Shown: piece by piece, positions 33,274 through 41,465 of the stretch
How positions within the stretch are numbered: the first letter of the stretch is position 1
Layout: every line of letters begins with the position of its first letter
Source of the DNA: Brachypodium distachyon
Taxonomy: Eukaryota > Streptophyta > Magnoliopsida > Poales > Poaceae
Reading direction: 5' to 3'
Assembly (NCBI RefSeq): GCF_000005505.3
Contig: NC_016131.3
Coordinates: 14,653,501 to 14,717,500 of the forward strand
DNA length: 64,000 nt
Made by a program: the position numbers and the translations under genes
The notes under the pieces: model-generated
What the model was told of the DNA's origin: nothing
The model's input: the letters and a program-made list of their open reading frames with translations, nothing else
Databases searched by the model: none

Positions 33274-33575
33274 TGCCTGGGCAAACCCCGGGTTAGGCCC
33301 GGTTTGGGCCGGGCTTCATAAAAGCTGACGGCCAAACCTGAAGCCCGAGCCCGGCCCGGCCCGAAACCCCAGAAAAGGCCATTTAAGCATTAGAATAATT
33401 ATTTCAGAATAAATAAATGATTTTGTGTATCTATTTTTCCTAAAAAAATACTCGTTTTTAAGTAATTTCGGGCTTGGTTAGGGCTTTTAGGCCGGGCTTG
33501 GGACTGGAAAGTGAGGCCCGAGCCCGGCTCGAGACGCTGAGCTTCAGGCCGGGCCGGGCCACCCATGCCAGGTAT
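33274..33575. mobile_element. GC-rich hAT- or Mutator-like MITE
   Basis: A 302-bp segment lies between direct repeats ATGTGGGGCTA (33263-33273 and 33576-33586). Its ends carry roughly inverted GGCCCGG-rich sequence (GGGTTAGGCCCGGTTTGGGC on the left, GGCCGGGCCGGGCCACCC on the right) around an AT-rich centre. The 11-bp duplication is nearer the 8-9 bp of hAT or Mutator elements than the TA or TAA of Stowaway and Tourist. Confidence 0.6.
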
Positions 33576-33632
33576 ATGTGGGGCTAGTTTTGTTCAGGTA
33601 TACAAGTGGGATCATTCGCTCAAAAAAAATGC

Positions 33633-33763
33633 AAGTGGGATCCCACTTAAGTCATTTTTCTAGTTCATTTGTGATTTGTTATTTCAAAATTATGACTTAA
33701 AATTTGAACTAAAATTAAAAAAAAAACAAGAAGTGGGAGTGGGACTTAAGTGGGATCCCACTT
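33633..33763. repeat. Foldback element with perfect 21-bp inverted repeats
   Basis: AAGTGGGATCCCACTTAAGTC (21 bp) at 33633-33653 is repeated as its exact inverse at 33743-33763 around an AT-rich loop. The repeat itself contains the palindrome AGTGGGATCCCACT. Confidence 0.85.
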
Positions 33764-33781
33764 ACTTCTCTAGTTTTGATA

Positions 33782-33903
33782 CTTCCTCCGTCCAACAAAA
33801 GATGTCTCAAGTTTGTTAGAATTTAGATGTATCTAGATATGACTTGGTGTATAGATGCATTCAAATTTAGTCAAAGTTGAGACATCCTTTGTTAGACGAA
33901 GAT
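33782..33903. mobile_element. Stowaway MITE (degenerate right end)
   Basis: Starts after TA with CTTCCTCCGTCCAACAAAAG and continues like the copies at 25221 and 60202. The right terminus is decayed (GTTAGACGAAGATA), so the exact end is uncertain. Confidence 0.8.
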
Positions 33904-34532
33904 ATGAAAACTAGTAAAGTAGTACTTCCCCAATCCATAATAAGTGTCGTTGATTTAGTACAAATTTGGTGCTACAAACAATTGTTACTAACTTGAGTTG
34001 TGCCCGATGTTAGAAACAGTGCGGGGCGTGCCCCTAAGCTTAATTACCTGCATGGGCGTTGAATTGGTCTTGGTATATGCTTACCACATGCTGTTTTAGA
34101 TTCCAATCCATCAGATTCGAACAAAGCATGCACAATATATATGAATGCATTTCTTTCTGCCATTCCTTCGTGCCCAACTTGGCATACGCAGGACGACGGT
34201 CCGGTCCACAATTATGATTGTGAATTCGATTCCAGCTGGTGGATCGGATAAAGTTCAAGAACGTTCCGATTATATACGTACATAGATAAATACTCCGTAG
34301 ATAGTTAAATACTCGGTGTGCGATCGATCAGTGGGAGCAAACTGTGAGGAACAATCTTTCATCAGAAACAACCTAATCGTGATCTTATACAATTCACCAG
34401 TTGAACCACAGAGATGCTAAAAACTTAAGTTATTTATTCCTAGGTTGATAATTGTACACCCAATTGTAGAATTGTATAAGTTGGATCAAATGTGCTAGGG
34501 CAAAGCTGTTGCATTTCTATATTTCGCCCTTT

Positions 34533-34543
34533 GCATCAGATGC
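34533..34543. promoter_or_regulatory. GCATCAGATGC palindrome upstream of C2 gene A1
   Basis: A perfect 11-bp palindrome with a free central base, about 115 bp upstream of the A1 start. The same element recurs at five other places in the C2 cluster (36551, 38014, 40026, 44003, 46519). Its role is inferred from recurrence only. Confidence 0.5.
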
Positions 34544-34617
34544 GTGCCCATCCATGGATGCATATGCAGCCCGGCCGATCATTGACTCGTTGCTGACAGT
34601 GGACCCCACAGACCTCC

Positions 34618-34625
34618 TATATATA
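34618..34625 (+). promoter_or_regulatory. TATA box of C2 gene A1
   Basis: TATATATA in the context CTCCTATATATACC, matched by the same box in the inverted copy (46429-46436). Here it is only about 30 bp from the start codon. Confidence 0.7.
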
Positions 34626-34654
34626 CCATCACTGAGCGCCGGCCATGGCTGGCA

Positions 34655-35515
34655 ATGGCGCACAGGGTAATGGAGCTGACCCTGGTGTCAGCCAGCGACC
34701 TCAAGGACGTGAACACGTTCTCGGACATGGAGGTGTACGCCGTGGCCACCGTCTCCAGCGACCCGACGACGCGGCAGCGGACCCGCACCGACCGCTGGGG
34801 CGGCACCGACCCGTCCTGGGACCACCACACGCACCGCTTCACCGTCCCGCCCACCGCCGCCGACGCCGCCGTGTCGGGGGCCACCCTCCGCGTGCTCCTC
34901 CGCACCGAGCGCTTCTTCAGCAGAGACCGTGACGTCGGCGAGGTCATCGTCCCGCTCGCCGAACTCCTCGACGGCGCCGGCGGCGCCGCCACATCGTCGC
35001 GGTGCGCGTCGTTCAGGGTGCGCAAGGTGAACTGCGGCGCCGAGCACCGTGGCAAGCTCCGAGTGTCCTACCGCCTCGGCCCTATCGTGGTGCCACTGCC
35101 GATGCTCCCGCCGGGCCACGACTATAGCTATGGCGACGGTCAGTACTACCACCGCCCGCCACCGTACTACTGGCAGTACTACGGTTATCCTCCTCCGTCA
35201 TACTCCAGTGGCTACCCAGCGCCGCCGTCGCGCTATCCTGTGCCGTACTTGGGAGCGCCGCCGCCGTACGCTCGCACGCCGGCGTCGGGGAAGAAGGACG
35301 GCAGTAGTAATTACGTCGGGCTGCTTGGGGGGCTCCAAGGAGGCATTCCCCGCGGTGACATGCGCATGCTGTCGTCGTCGGAGACTACGCCGCCCTCGGC
35401 GGCAGCGGCGGCGGCTCATGATGCCGGTAACGAATCCACCGCGGCGGCCACCGCCGCTGATGGGGCAGGAAGGGCCGCCGCCGATGGCGCAAGGGCCGCC
35501 ACGCAAAAGATTTGA
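34655..35515 (+). CDS. SRC2-like C2-domain protein, type A copy 1 (A1)
   Basis: Intronless, 286 residues. The N-terminal C2 domain (about 1-140) begins VMELTLVSASDLKDVNTFSD and includes MEVYAVATV, WGGTDPSWDHHTHRFTVP, LRVLLRTERFF and DVGEVIVPLAELL, the layout of SRC2/BAP-type plant C2 proteins. The acidic calcium loops are incomplete, so calcium dependence is uncertain. A Tyr/Pro/Gly-rich region follows (YYHRPPPYYWQYYGYPPP), then GLLGGLQGGIPRGDM, a remnant of the glycine-rich hydrophobic segment of SRC2, and an Ala-rich tail. SRC2 proteins are cold- and stress-linked membrane-associated adaptors. A1 is a close paralogue of the inverted gene at 45501-46352. The leader is unusually short, and an out-of-frame ATG (34645) lies 10 bp upstream. 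Start chosen by match to the paralogue. Confidence 0.9.
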   Translation: MAHRVMELTLVSASDLKDVNTFSDMEVYAVATVSSDPTTRQRTRTDRWGGTDPSWDHHTHRFTVPPTAADAAVSGATLRVLLRTERFFSRDRDVGEVIVPLAELLDGAGGAATSSRCASFRVRKVNCGAEHRGKLRVSYRLGPIVVPLPMLPPGHDYSYGDGQYYHRPPPYYWQYYGYPPPSYSSGYPAPPSRYPVPYLGAPPPYARTPASGKKDGSSNYVGLLGGLQGGIPRGDMRMLSSSETTPPSAAAAAAHDAGNESTAAATAADGAGRAAADGARAATQKI

Positions 35516-35590
35516 CATGCATGCCTAAGTACGGACGCAGACTTTGTCAAGATTTCCCGAGTCCTGATGAATGAAGCTTGAAATAAATGT

Positions 35591-36189
35591 AAGCTAGCTC
35601 TAAGGATTATCTGATCTAAACATGAAGTACAGCTACAAAAGAGATGTAAAAAATATCTTGATCGAACGGCATCAATATCGTCTGAGAAGTTGGGATGTGT
35701 ACTCATGGAATCGTCATGAAAATGCAGTATCGAGAGTAAGCAATGCTTGTTTAAGACTATTCCTAGATGCATGAACTTAATTAAGTTGGACACTCTCCTA
35801 ATTGCAAAACGATACAAAGTTATTTGCACTCATCGTAGACTTTTGTCGATGACACGCCGGACTGGCCTATTCAACTCAGGTGGAGTTCAGACTTCAGACC
35901 ATCCAAGTGGCACGCTTTGGGCCTGCAGGGATTGAGACTCAAGAGGGATTAGGGGGAAACTGAACTAAAATTCATATTCATGGTTTCCTGTCGATCCTCA
36001 TTGGAAAATACATAACCGAACTAGCCCTTAGGGAGAAACTGTGTTGCAAGGGCAAAAATACAGCTTCATGTTGTGGTAGGACGTAAAAAATACGAATTTT
36101 TTGTTAAGCGATGAAAAACAAATTTCAGAACAAGTCGAGGGACGAAAGAAATAATTATCTCTTAAAACGGCCACCAGAGATATTTCTAA
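35591..36189. other. Spacer downstream of A1
   Basis: AT-rich sequence right of the inverted-duplication arm. Nothing is recognised in it. Confidence 0.4.
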
Positions 36190-36241
36190 AGAAAAAGCTC
36201 TGAATGAAAATGAGATTCGCACATTCAAAGGTTCGATCATA

Positions 36242-36403
36242 CTCCCTCCGTTCCATATCAAGTGACTTTCTATTACATGTACCTAGACACATTTTAGGCA
36301 TAGATACATTCATATTTGATCAAATTTGAATCACTTAATATTTTAGGCATAGATACATCCATATTTGAACAAATATGAGTCACTTAATATGAGACGGAAG
36401 AAG
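36242..36403. mobile_element. Stowaway MITE in orphan promoter copy 1
   Basis: Runs from CTCCCTCCGTTCCATATCAA to GAGACGGAAGAAG, flanked by TA (36240-36241, 36404-36405). A ~60-bp internal stretch (GGCATAGATACATTCATATT...) is duplicated, making it longer (162 bp) than its relatives. The paralogous sequence upstream of B2 lacks it. Confidence 0.92.
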
Positions 36404-36550
36404 TAGAAAATTTTCACATATCCAAACCTGGCATCTTTCAGCAACGAGTAACCATATAAGAACAGGGGGACCGGAGCCAGACCAAGATACTGGCATCTGT
36501 GGTACGCAAATAATGGACTGAAGAAGAAGAGCAGACCTCAAGTTTGCCGA

Positions 36551-36561
36551 GCATCAGATGC
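36551..36561. promoter_or_regulatory. GCATCAGATGC palindrome in orphan copy 1
   Basis: Same 11-bp palindrome as upstream of the four C2 genes, in the inverted orphan promoter block. Confidence 0.45.
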
Positions 36562-36599
36562 TGCCAAATCTTGGCCTCTGCACATTCTTAAAGTGACTA

Positions 36600-37824
36600 A
36601 CATAATCTTCTATAGACTTCTATTCTGTGGGGAAAATTTGTGGCCTGTGGTTAGTTGGGCCTTTCTGTCCGAGCAACTGGCCCACACAAATTTTCCTAAT
36701 TTGTGAAAAAAAGGAAAATTGTCGCAGGACACCGTTATTTTTTGGTTTTGCCAAAATACACCGTCCCAGTACCATTACAATTTTATGGACATTTACTAGA
36801 ACACACTGTATCGACTAAAATTGGGAATTTTTCATTTTTACTTGGGCGACGACCATCTTAAATTTGATTCTGAACATTTTTTCCTTTCTACGAATCAATA
36901 TTTGACATCTGCTAGGGTTCGCTGTTTGTTGAGGTGGTCTAATTCGTTAACAAACCTTGTGCCTTGGATTCCCTTTATTTATCGGATTCAGTTTATGTTG
37001 CATTCTGCAGGAGAGAAAAAAGTTTCGAACAAAGAGTTTGAAAAATTCTAGACACATTTGATAAAGGCTAGAATGATAATTCAATGTGAAAAAAAAATCA
37101 AACTTTCTGTTTTGTACCGTACAATGTGTTCTGGCAAATGGCAAATGTCCACAAAATCGTAAAAAACACGTTTGGCGGTTCCGGCGGTGTGAATGGACGC
37201 ACGCACGCAGCAGTCGAGGGGGCTCCAGAGTCCAGAGAAACCGGGGGCGACCGGCTGCGGCAGCCACCCGTCGCCGCAGCTGCCCCCCGCCGGCCTTCTT
37301 CCAGCCTCCGCCTAAGCCCCACGCGACTCCGCCTCCACCCCTGCCTGCCCCACCGCCTCCCCTCGGCCCCTGCCCTGCTGCCCGCGGTGCTAGGTAACGG
37401 CCTCGCCGTCGCCTGCTCGCCTTGACGCCATCTGACCGTTCCTAGGTCCGAACTTCATTCAACGTCGAGATATCTGGTGGCCGTGAGCTCCATTGGACGG
37501 CGACGCGTCCTGTGGGCTGTGGCAGTGATAACCTACTTCCAGCGTCTGGGGATTGCGGTGCGCGGGCAGTCTCGCATCCATGTGGCCGCTTCTCTTCGAG
37601 CTCATTGCTCATTGGCCACCATGATGCCCGGGCAGCTGTTTGCTGGTAAACCTTTGTGCTTTTTTTTTCCTGCACATGTTTCTTCTGTTATACCGTCAGA
37701 TTATAATGTCCTAAATAAGGTAATCATCTACTCTTTGCAGATTTATGTCTCGGTGTAGTTCTATGTCACCTGTTGGAAATTGATAGATTAACCGATTTGG
37801 TGTGCTTATGATTGTTTATATTTC
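36600..37824. other. Unassigned 1.2 kb segment between two orphan promoter copies
   Basis: The left half is AT-rich. 37175-37650 is GC-rich and exon-like, with a plausible acceptor (CCTAG at 37441-37445) and a donor-like GTAAAC at 37647. Frames through it are open but match no protein I recognise. It may be a captured gene fragment or a non-coding transcript. Confidence 0.35.
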
Positions 37825-38050
37825 ATGATAACCATATAAGAACGGGGAGAAGCGGAGCCAGACCAAGATATTGGCATCTGTGGTACGCAAATAATGGACT
37901 GAAATATCCGACTTGGGAGAGAAAAGGGAGCTTTATTCAGGCCACGATTGCTATTCCTCTATTCCTGTATATCTAATCTCTGTGCATAAGAAGAGCAAAC
38001 CTCAAGCTGCCGAGCATCAGATGCCGCCGAATCTTGGCCTCTGCCAGTGA
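37825..38050 (+). repeat. Orphan copy 2 of the type B upstream region, inverted
   Basis: Direct repeat of orphan copy 1 and inverse of the B2 upstream block: AACCATATAAGAACGGGGAG, GGAGCCAGACCAAGATATTG, GGTACGCAAATAATGGACTG and GAGCATCAGATGCCGCCGAA. It keeps about 90 bp (GGGAGCTTTATTCAGGCC...) that copy 1 has lost and B2 retains in diverged form. Confidence 0.75.
38014..38024. promoter_or_regulatory. GCATCAGATGC palindrome in orphan copy 2
   Basis: Identical 11-bp palindrome, embedded in the second inverted orphan block. Confidence 0.45.
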
Positions 38051-38435
38051 AATTAACTTTTATGCGGTGTTTGACTGTTTCTCATACCATAGCCCATATG
38101 ACACTGAAATAACTAGTCCTGAATCAAAACTAATTTTAAGAAACTGGAGTAGCATTTGTGCACTGCAAGATGCTTTGCCTTATTTTGTGTCTGTCTGATC
38201 CTGTGGTGAACTTCTCTGTTCCTGCACGCTGTTTCTCAGAAAACTTGGTTGTGGTGGCGAGGAGTTCTGTTTGTCCCATCGGCCAAGTTGGAGTGAGTGA
38301 TTTGCCTAAGTATGAGTGCTAATAACCAGACAAACTTTATTCATTCAGCTTAAGTAACTGATCATCAACCCGGCCAGCCTGCAGCACGCACGCACGCAGT
38401 ACGCTTAGCTTAGATTAGCTAGAAGCCTAGAACTA

Positions 38436-39509
38436 CTAGTACAGGGTCCCTCCCCGTCGCCAGTCGGCAGCGAGCGCGGCCCGGTACCCGGCGTTGTACG
38501 CCGCGGCGTCGGCCATCATGTCGCTGGACATCATCCTCCCGCCGGCCACCGGCGCCCCCGCACCGAACTCGGAGCCGCCGCCGCTGTTCTTCGCGGCCGT
38601 CGGTGTCGTCGCCCATGGCAAGGCGGCGGCGCTGGAGTACCCGGATGCCTTCGGAGGCGGCGTCCATGCAGGTGAGGCGGCGGCGCTGGCGTACCCGGAT
38701 GACGCCTTTGGGGGCGGCGTCGCCGGCTCCATGGCCGCCTTGTGCCCAGGGGATGGCTGCGGCGTAGTAGTCGCCGGCGGCGGCGGCATCGACAGTTGCC
38801 CGTTATAAGCTTTGTGAAGCGGCGGCGGTGGCGGAGGCAGGTCCATTGTATGATCATAAGATCGTGGCGATGGCGGCAGCGGTGGCGCAGGAAGGGCCAT
38901 GTACCCACCGGATCTGGACTCCCGTGGAGACGGTGGCAGAAGCGCCGGGGGCAGGTAATAAGCGTACGGCTGGGGATAGAACGGGCGCGGCACGGCCGGG
39001 TACGCGACCACGTGCTGCTGCTCGTCGACGGGCAACCTCTGCGGCTGCGGCTGCTGGTGATGCTGGTCCTGCGGGGCGAGGACGGGGCCGAGGCGGTAGG
39101 ACAGGTGGAGCACGCCACGGGCCTCGGCGCGGTGGACCTTGCGGACCTGGTAGGAAGCGGACTGCGGCGAGTTTGAGCCATGGGGTGACCCGGTGGCGGA
39201 GGAGTGGAGGATGTCGGAGAGCGGGACGATGACCTCGCCGACGTCGCGGTCGCCGAGGGAGCGCGCGGTGCGGAGGAGCACGTGGAGGCAGCCGGAGGAG
39301 GCGGAGGAGGAGTCGGGAGGGATGGCGAAGCGGAGCGTGGCGTTCCAGGTGGGGTTGCGGCCGCCGTAGGGATCCGGCGGCGTGCACTGGCGCGTGATCG
39401 GGTCGCCGGAGATGGTGGCCACGGCGTACACCTCCATGCGCGTCATCAGGTTCACCTTCCGCAGGTCCTTGGCGGATTGCAGGGTCACCTCCAGCACTCT
39501 GTACGCCAT
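38436..39509 (-). CDS. SRC2-like C2-domain protein, type B (B2)
   Basis: Intronless, 357 residues. The C2 domain (about 1-150) begins MAYRVLEVTLQSAKDLRKVN and includes MEVYAVATISGDP, YGGRNPTWNATLRFAIP, LHVLLRTARSLGDRDVGEVI and VLHLSYRLGPVLAP. A long Pro-rich region follows (PPSPRESRSGGYMALPAPP, LPPPPPPLHKAYNGQ) with TPPPKASGYSSAAA-type repeats. The C-terminus (DMMADAAAYNAGYRAALAAD) resembles the end of SRC2 proteins, but the hydrophobic glycine-rich segment is weak. The likely role is a membrane- or calcium-linked adaptor in stress responses, by family similarity only. It is the nearest relative of B1 to its right and shares upstream sequence with it. No damage is seen. Confidence 0.88.
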   Translation of the reverse strand: MAYRVLEVTLQSAKDLRKVNLMTRMEVYAVATISGDPITRQCTPPDPYGGRNPTWNATLRFAIPPDSSSASSGCLHVLLRTARSLGDRDVGEVIVPLSDILHSSATGSPHGSNSPQSASYQVRKVHRAEARGVLHLSYRLGPVLAPQDQHHQQPQPQRLPVDEQQHVVAYPAVPRPFYPQPYAYYLPPALLPPSPRESRSGGYMALPAPPLPPSPRSYDHTMDLPPPPPPLHKAYNGQLSMPPPPATTTPQPSPGHKAAMEPATPPPKASSGYASAAASPAWTPPPKASGYSSAAALPWATTPTAAKNSGGGSEFGAGAPVAGGRMMSSDMMADAAAYNAGYRAALAADWRRGGTLY

Positions 39510-40002
39510 GTCCTATTAGCTGAGTAGTACTCAATTAGCTGATGCAGCTCTCACTTGCAGTTAGCTAGATGGTTGCTTGCAAGTGCTTAATTAGCAGGTG
39601 CCGGCTTCGAGCTGAGTGTGAGGTATGCAACATCGCTGAAGGGCTGTATGTATAAGGGGGTGGTCTGGGCCCACGCCTTCATTTATGGTGAGATTCTGGG
39701 TCCAAACATTTTGCAAAAAGTTGGAGCTGCATGATTCTGCCTAAATGCCTATATATTATGGTAGTGTTTGATCAAGTGGCGCCTCTGGAGCGATCTGAGC
39801 CATCCGATGTTGAATAAACATTTTTGAAAAACAGAGCCCTCCTCCTGGTTTGGGTGGTACTAGTGGAGTTGTGTAGACCCAGTTTATCATGGTTAAATTG
39901 AAATTAATTAGACCTGGTTTATTACTTATCAGTGTGCATAGTTAATATCACACCTTGATAGGGAACCAGTTTGTAGCTAAACATCGTCAAAAGTTAATTT
40001 CG

Positions 40003-40340
40003 CTGGCAGAGGCCAAGATTTGGGGGCATCTGATGCTCCAGCAACGTGAGGTTTGCTGTTCTAATTACACTGCACACATAGAGACTAGAGTAGATGGATA
40101 GATATACAGGAATATATCAATCACGGTCGGCATAAAGCTCTCCCTTCTGATTCTGATCTGACTGTTCTACTCCATTATTTGGTGCACTATACGTAGATGC
40201 CAATATCTTGGTCTGGCTTCGCATTCCTTTTCTTTTAACATTATATGGTTATTCATCTCTGAAAGATGCCAGGCTTGGATATGTTCCATTTTCTATGGTC
40301 GAACCTTTGAATGTGTGCTGCAGGCATTTGTGCCAAGACG
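40003..40340 (-). promoter_or_regulatory. Conserved distal upstream block of B2
   Basis: About 500-830 bp upstream of the B2 start. Contains GGCCAAGATTTGGGGGCATC, TGCCAATATCTTGGTCTGGC, GATGCCAGGCTTGGATATG and GGTCGAACCTTTGAATGTG. The block is repeated in part upstream of B1 (43985-44085) and in the two orphan copies. Conservation of non-coding sequence in four places is compatible with a shared control region or simply with recent duplication. Confidence 0.5.
40026..40036. promoter_or_regulatory. GCATCTGATGC palindrome upstream of B2
   Basis: 11-bp palindrome about 520 bp upstream of the B2 start codon, with central base T. Confidence 0.45.
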
Positions 40341-40390
40341 GGACCGAACCAACCAAAGGCGATGCGCGTCTCTTTTTAATTAATTTGGAG

Positions 40391-40735
40391 CTTTTCCTTC
40401 GGAAATATCTCATGTACGATTGTTCTTTTAACTCTGAACCATTGCTTGGTATTGCTTTTTTCCTTCAGAAATCATTATTCAGTAATCTCTGTTCAGAAAT
40501 AGTACCTCCTGCGAGTGTTCTTTTAACTCTGAACCATCGCTTGGGATTGCTTTTTTACTTAAGAAATAATTATTCAGTACTCTTTGTTCAGAAATAGTAC
40601 CTCCTGCGAGTGTTCTTTTAATTCTGAACCATCGTTTGAGGCTGCTCTTTTCCTTCAGAAATAAAAAATTTAGATCAACGCTTCAGAAATAATTATTTAG
40701 TACTCTTTCAATTCTTCATAAATATCTCTTGCAGT
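40391..40735. repeat. 95-bp tandem repeat
   Basis: TGTTCTTTTAACTCTGAACC starts at 40421, recurs at 40516 and, with one change, at 40611. The units contain CAGAAATAATTATTCAGTAC and AGTACCTCCTGCGAG. The last unit decays to the right. Confidence 0.8.
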
Positions 40736-41465
40736 TGTGTTTTCTTTCTGTAGTTGTTAACAGTTTGTTGAGTGGCTGATATTGTGGAACAGATATTTTC
40801 TGCTGCACCTGCCTTTCCTGTCTGAACAACATTTTTTCCCATACGACTATCTTTCCTGTCTGAAGATAAATTATAGAAAGAGTTATCTGTTATACGGACT
40901 GATTCGGCTGGGATGCACGCACTGTTAACCGAATCGATTCTTCGATCTGTTTCCATGCTTTCTTTCTTCCTTTTCAGTTTAAGATAGATTGGATAGTTAC
41001 TGGGAGGTGGAGCTACCGTTTTTGTTCGATCTTCTGTTGAACTGGTTCAAGATCAAGCCAAGATCAAGTCGTCGTGTCTCTGCATCGACCTGAACAGAAG
41101 ATGCCCCAGGTAATATATACATGCATTCAACTAGGCATCAGATTGGTGCAGATGGAAGAATCGATTCTTAATACTTTTGTTTTTACAGTCGATAGTTCTT
41201 TTTTTTACATGGTAGCAGCAACTAGGAGTAGTTGACAGCCCTTCAAAGTTCAAATCCTCTGCATTGGTACATACATAGAACTCAGGAGATTACAAGCAAA
41301 ACCTCATCTATTAGTATACGGTGCAAAGACGTGCACCGTTTATTGCTTCGCCAGTAGTACTATACTAGTGCCAGCTAGTGTTTGTATAACTCACATTGAG
41401 GGCTAAAATCAATATAGCCGTATTAAGTAAGCTAAGTAAACTCCGTGTCTTGCTTAGTTAGTTAG
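40736..41465. other. Spacer between B2 upstream region and B1 3' end
   Basis: AT-rich sequence without a recognised gene. The part next to 41466 should contain the B1 3' UTR. Confidence 0.4.

Larger units (their letters stand above)
33985..35590. repeat. Left arm of 1.6 kb inverted duplication (contains C2 gene A1)
   Basis: This segment, including the promoter, the whole gene and about 70 bp of 3' flank, is repeated in opposite orientation at about 45430-47018. Similarity is clear well outside the coding region, e.g. AACAGTGCGGGG...CCTAAGCTTA...TTGAATTGGTCT at the outer end and AGCTTGAAATAAA against AGCCTGAAATAAA at the inner end. The boundaries are estimated by eye. Confidence 0.8.
36190..36590 (+). 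repeat. Orphan copy 1 of the type B upstream region, inverted and split by a MITE
   Basis: Reverse complement of the sequence upstream of gene B2 (about 40000-40330): shared blocks are CACATTCAAAGGTTCGA, CCAAACCTGGCATCTTTCAG, GGAGCCAGACCAAGATACTG and GAGCATCAGATGCTGCCAAA. It is oriented to serve a plus-strand gene on its right, but none exists there. A Stowaway MITE sits inside it. Confidence 0.75.

Noticed and set aside
34645..34932. Out-of-frame ATG and 95-codon frame overlapping the start of A1
   Set aside because: Its product is Arg/His/Gly-rich and unlike anything known. The corresponding ATG in A2 opens only a short 17-codon frame, so it is not a conserved protein. It may still matter for initiation in A1.
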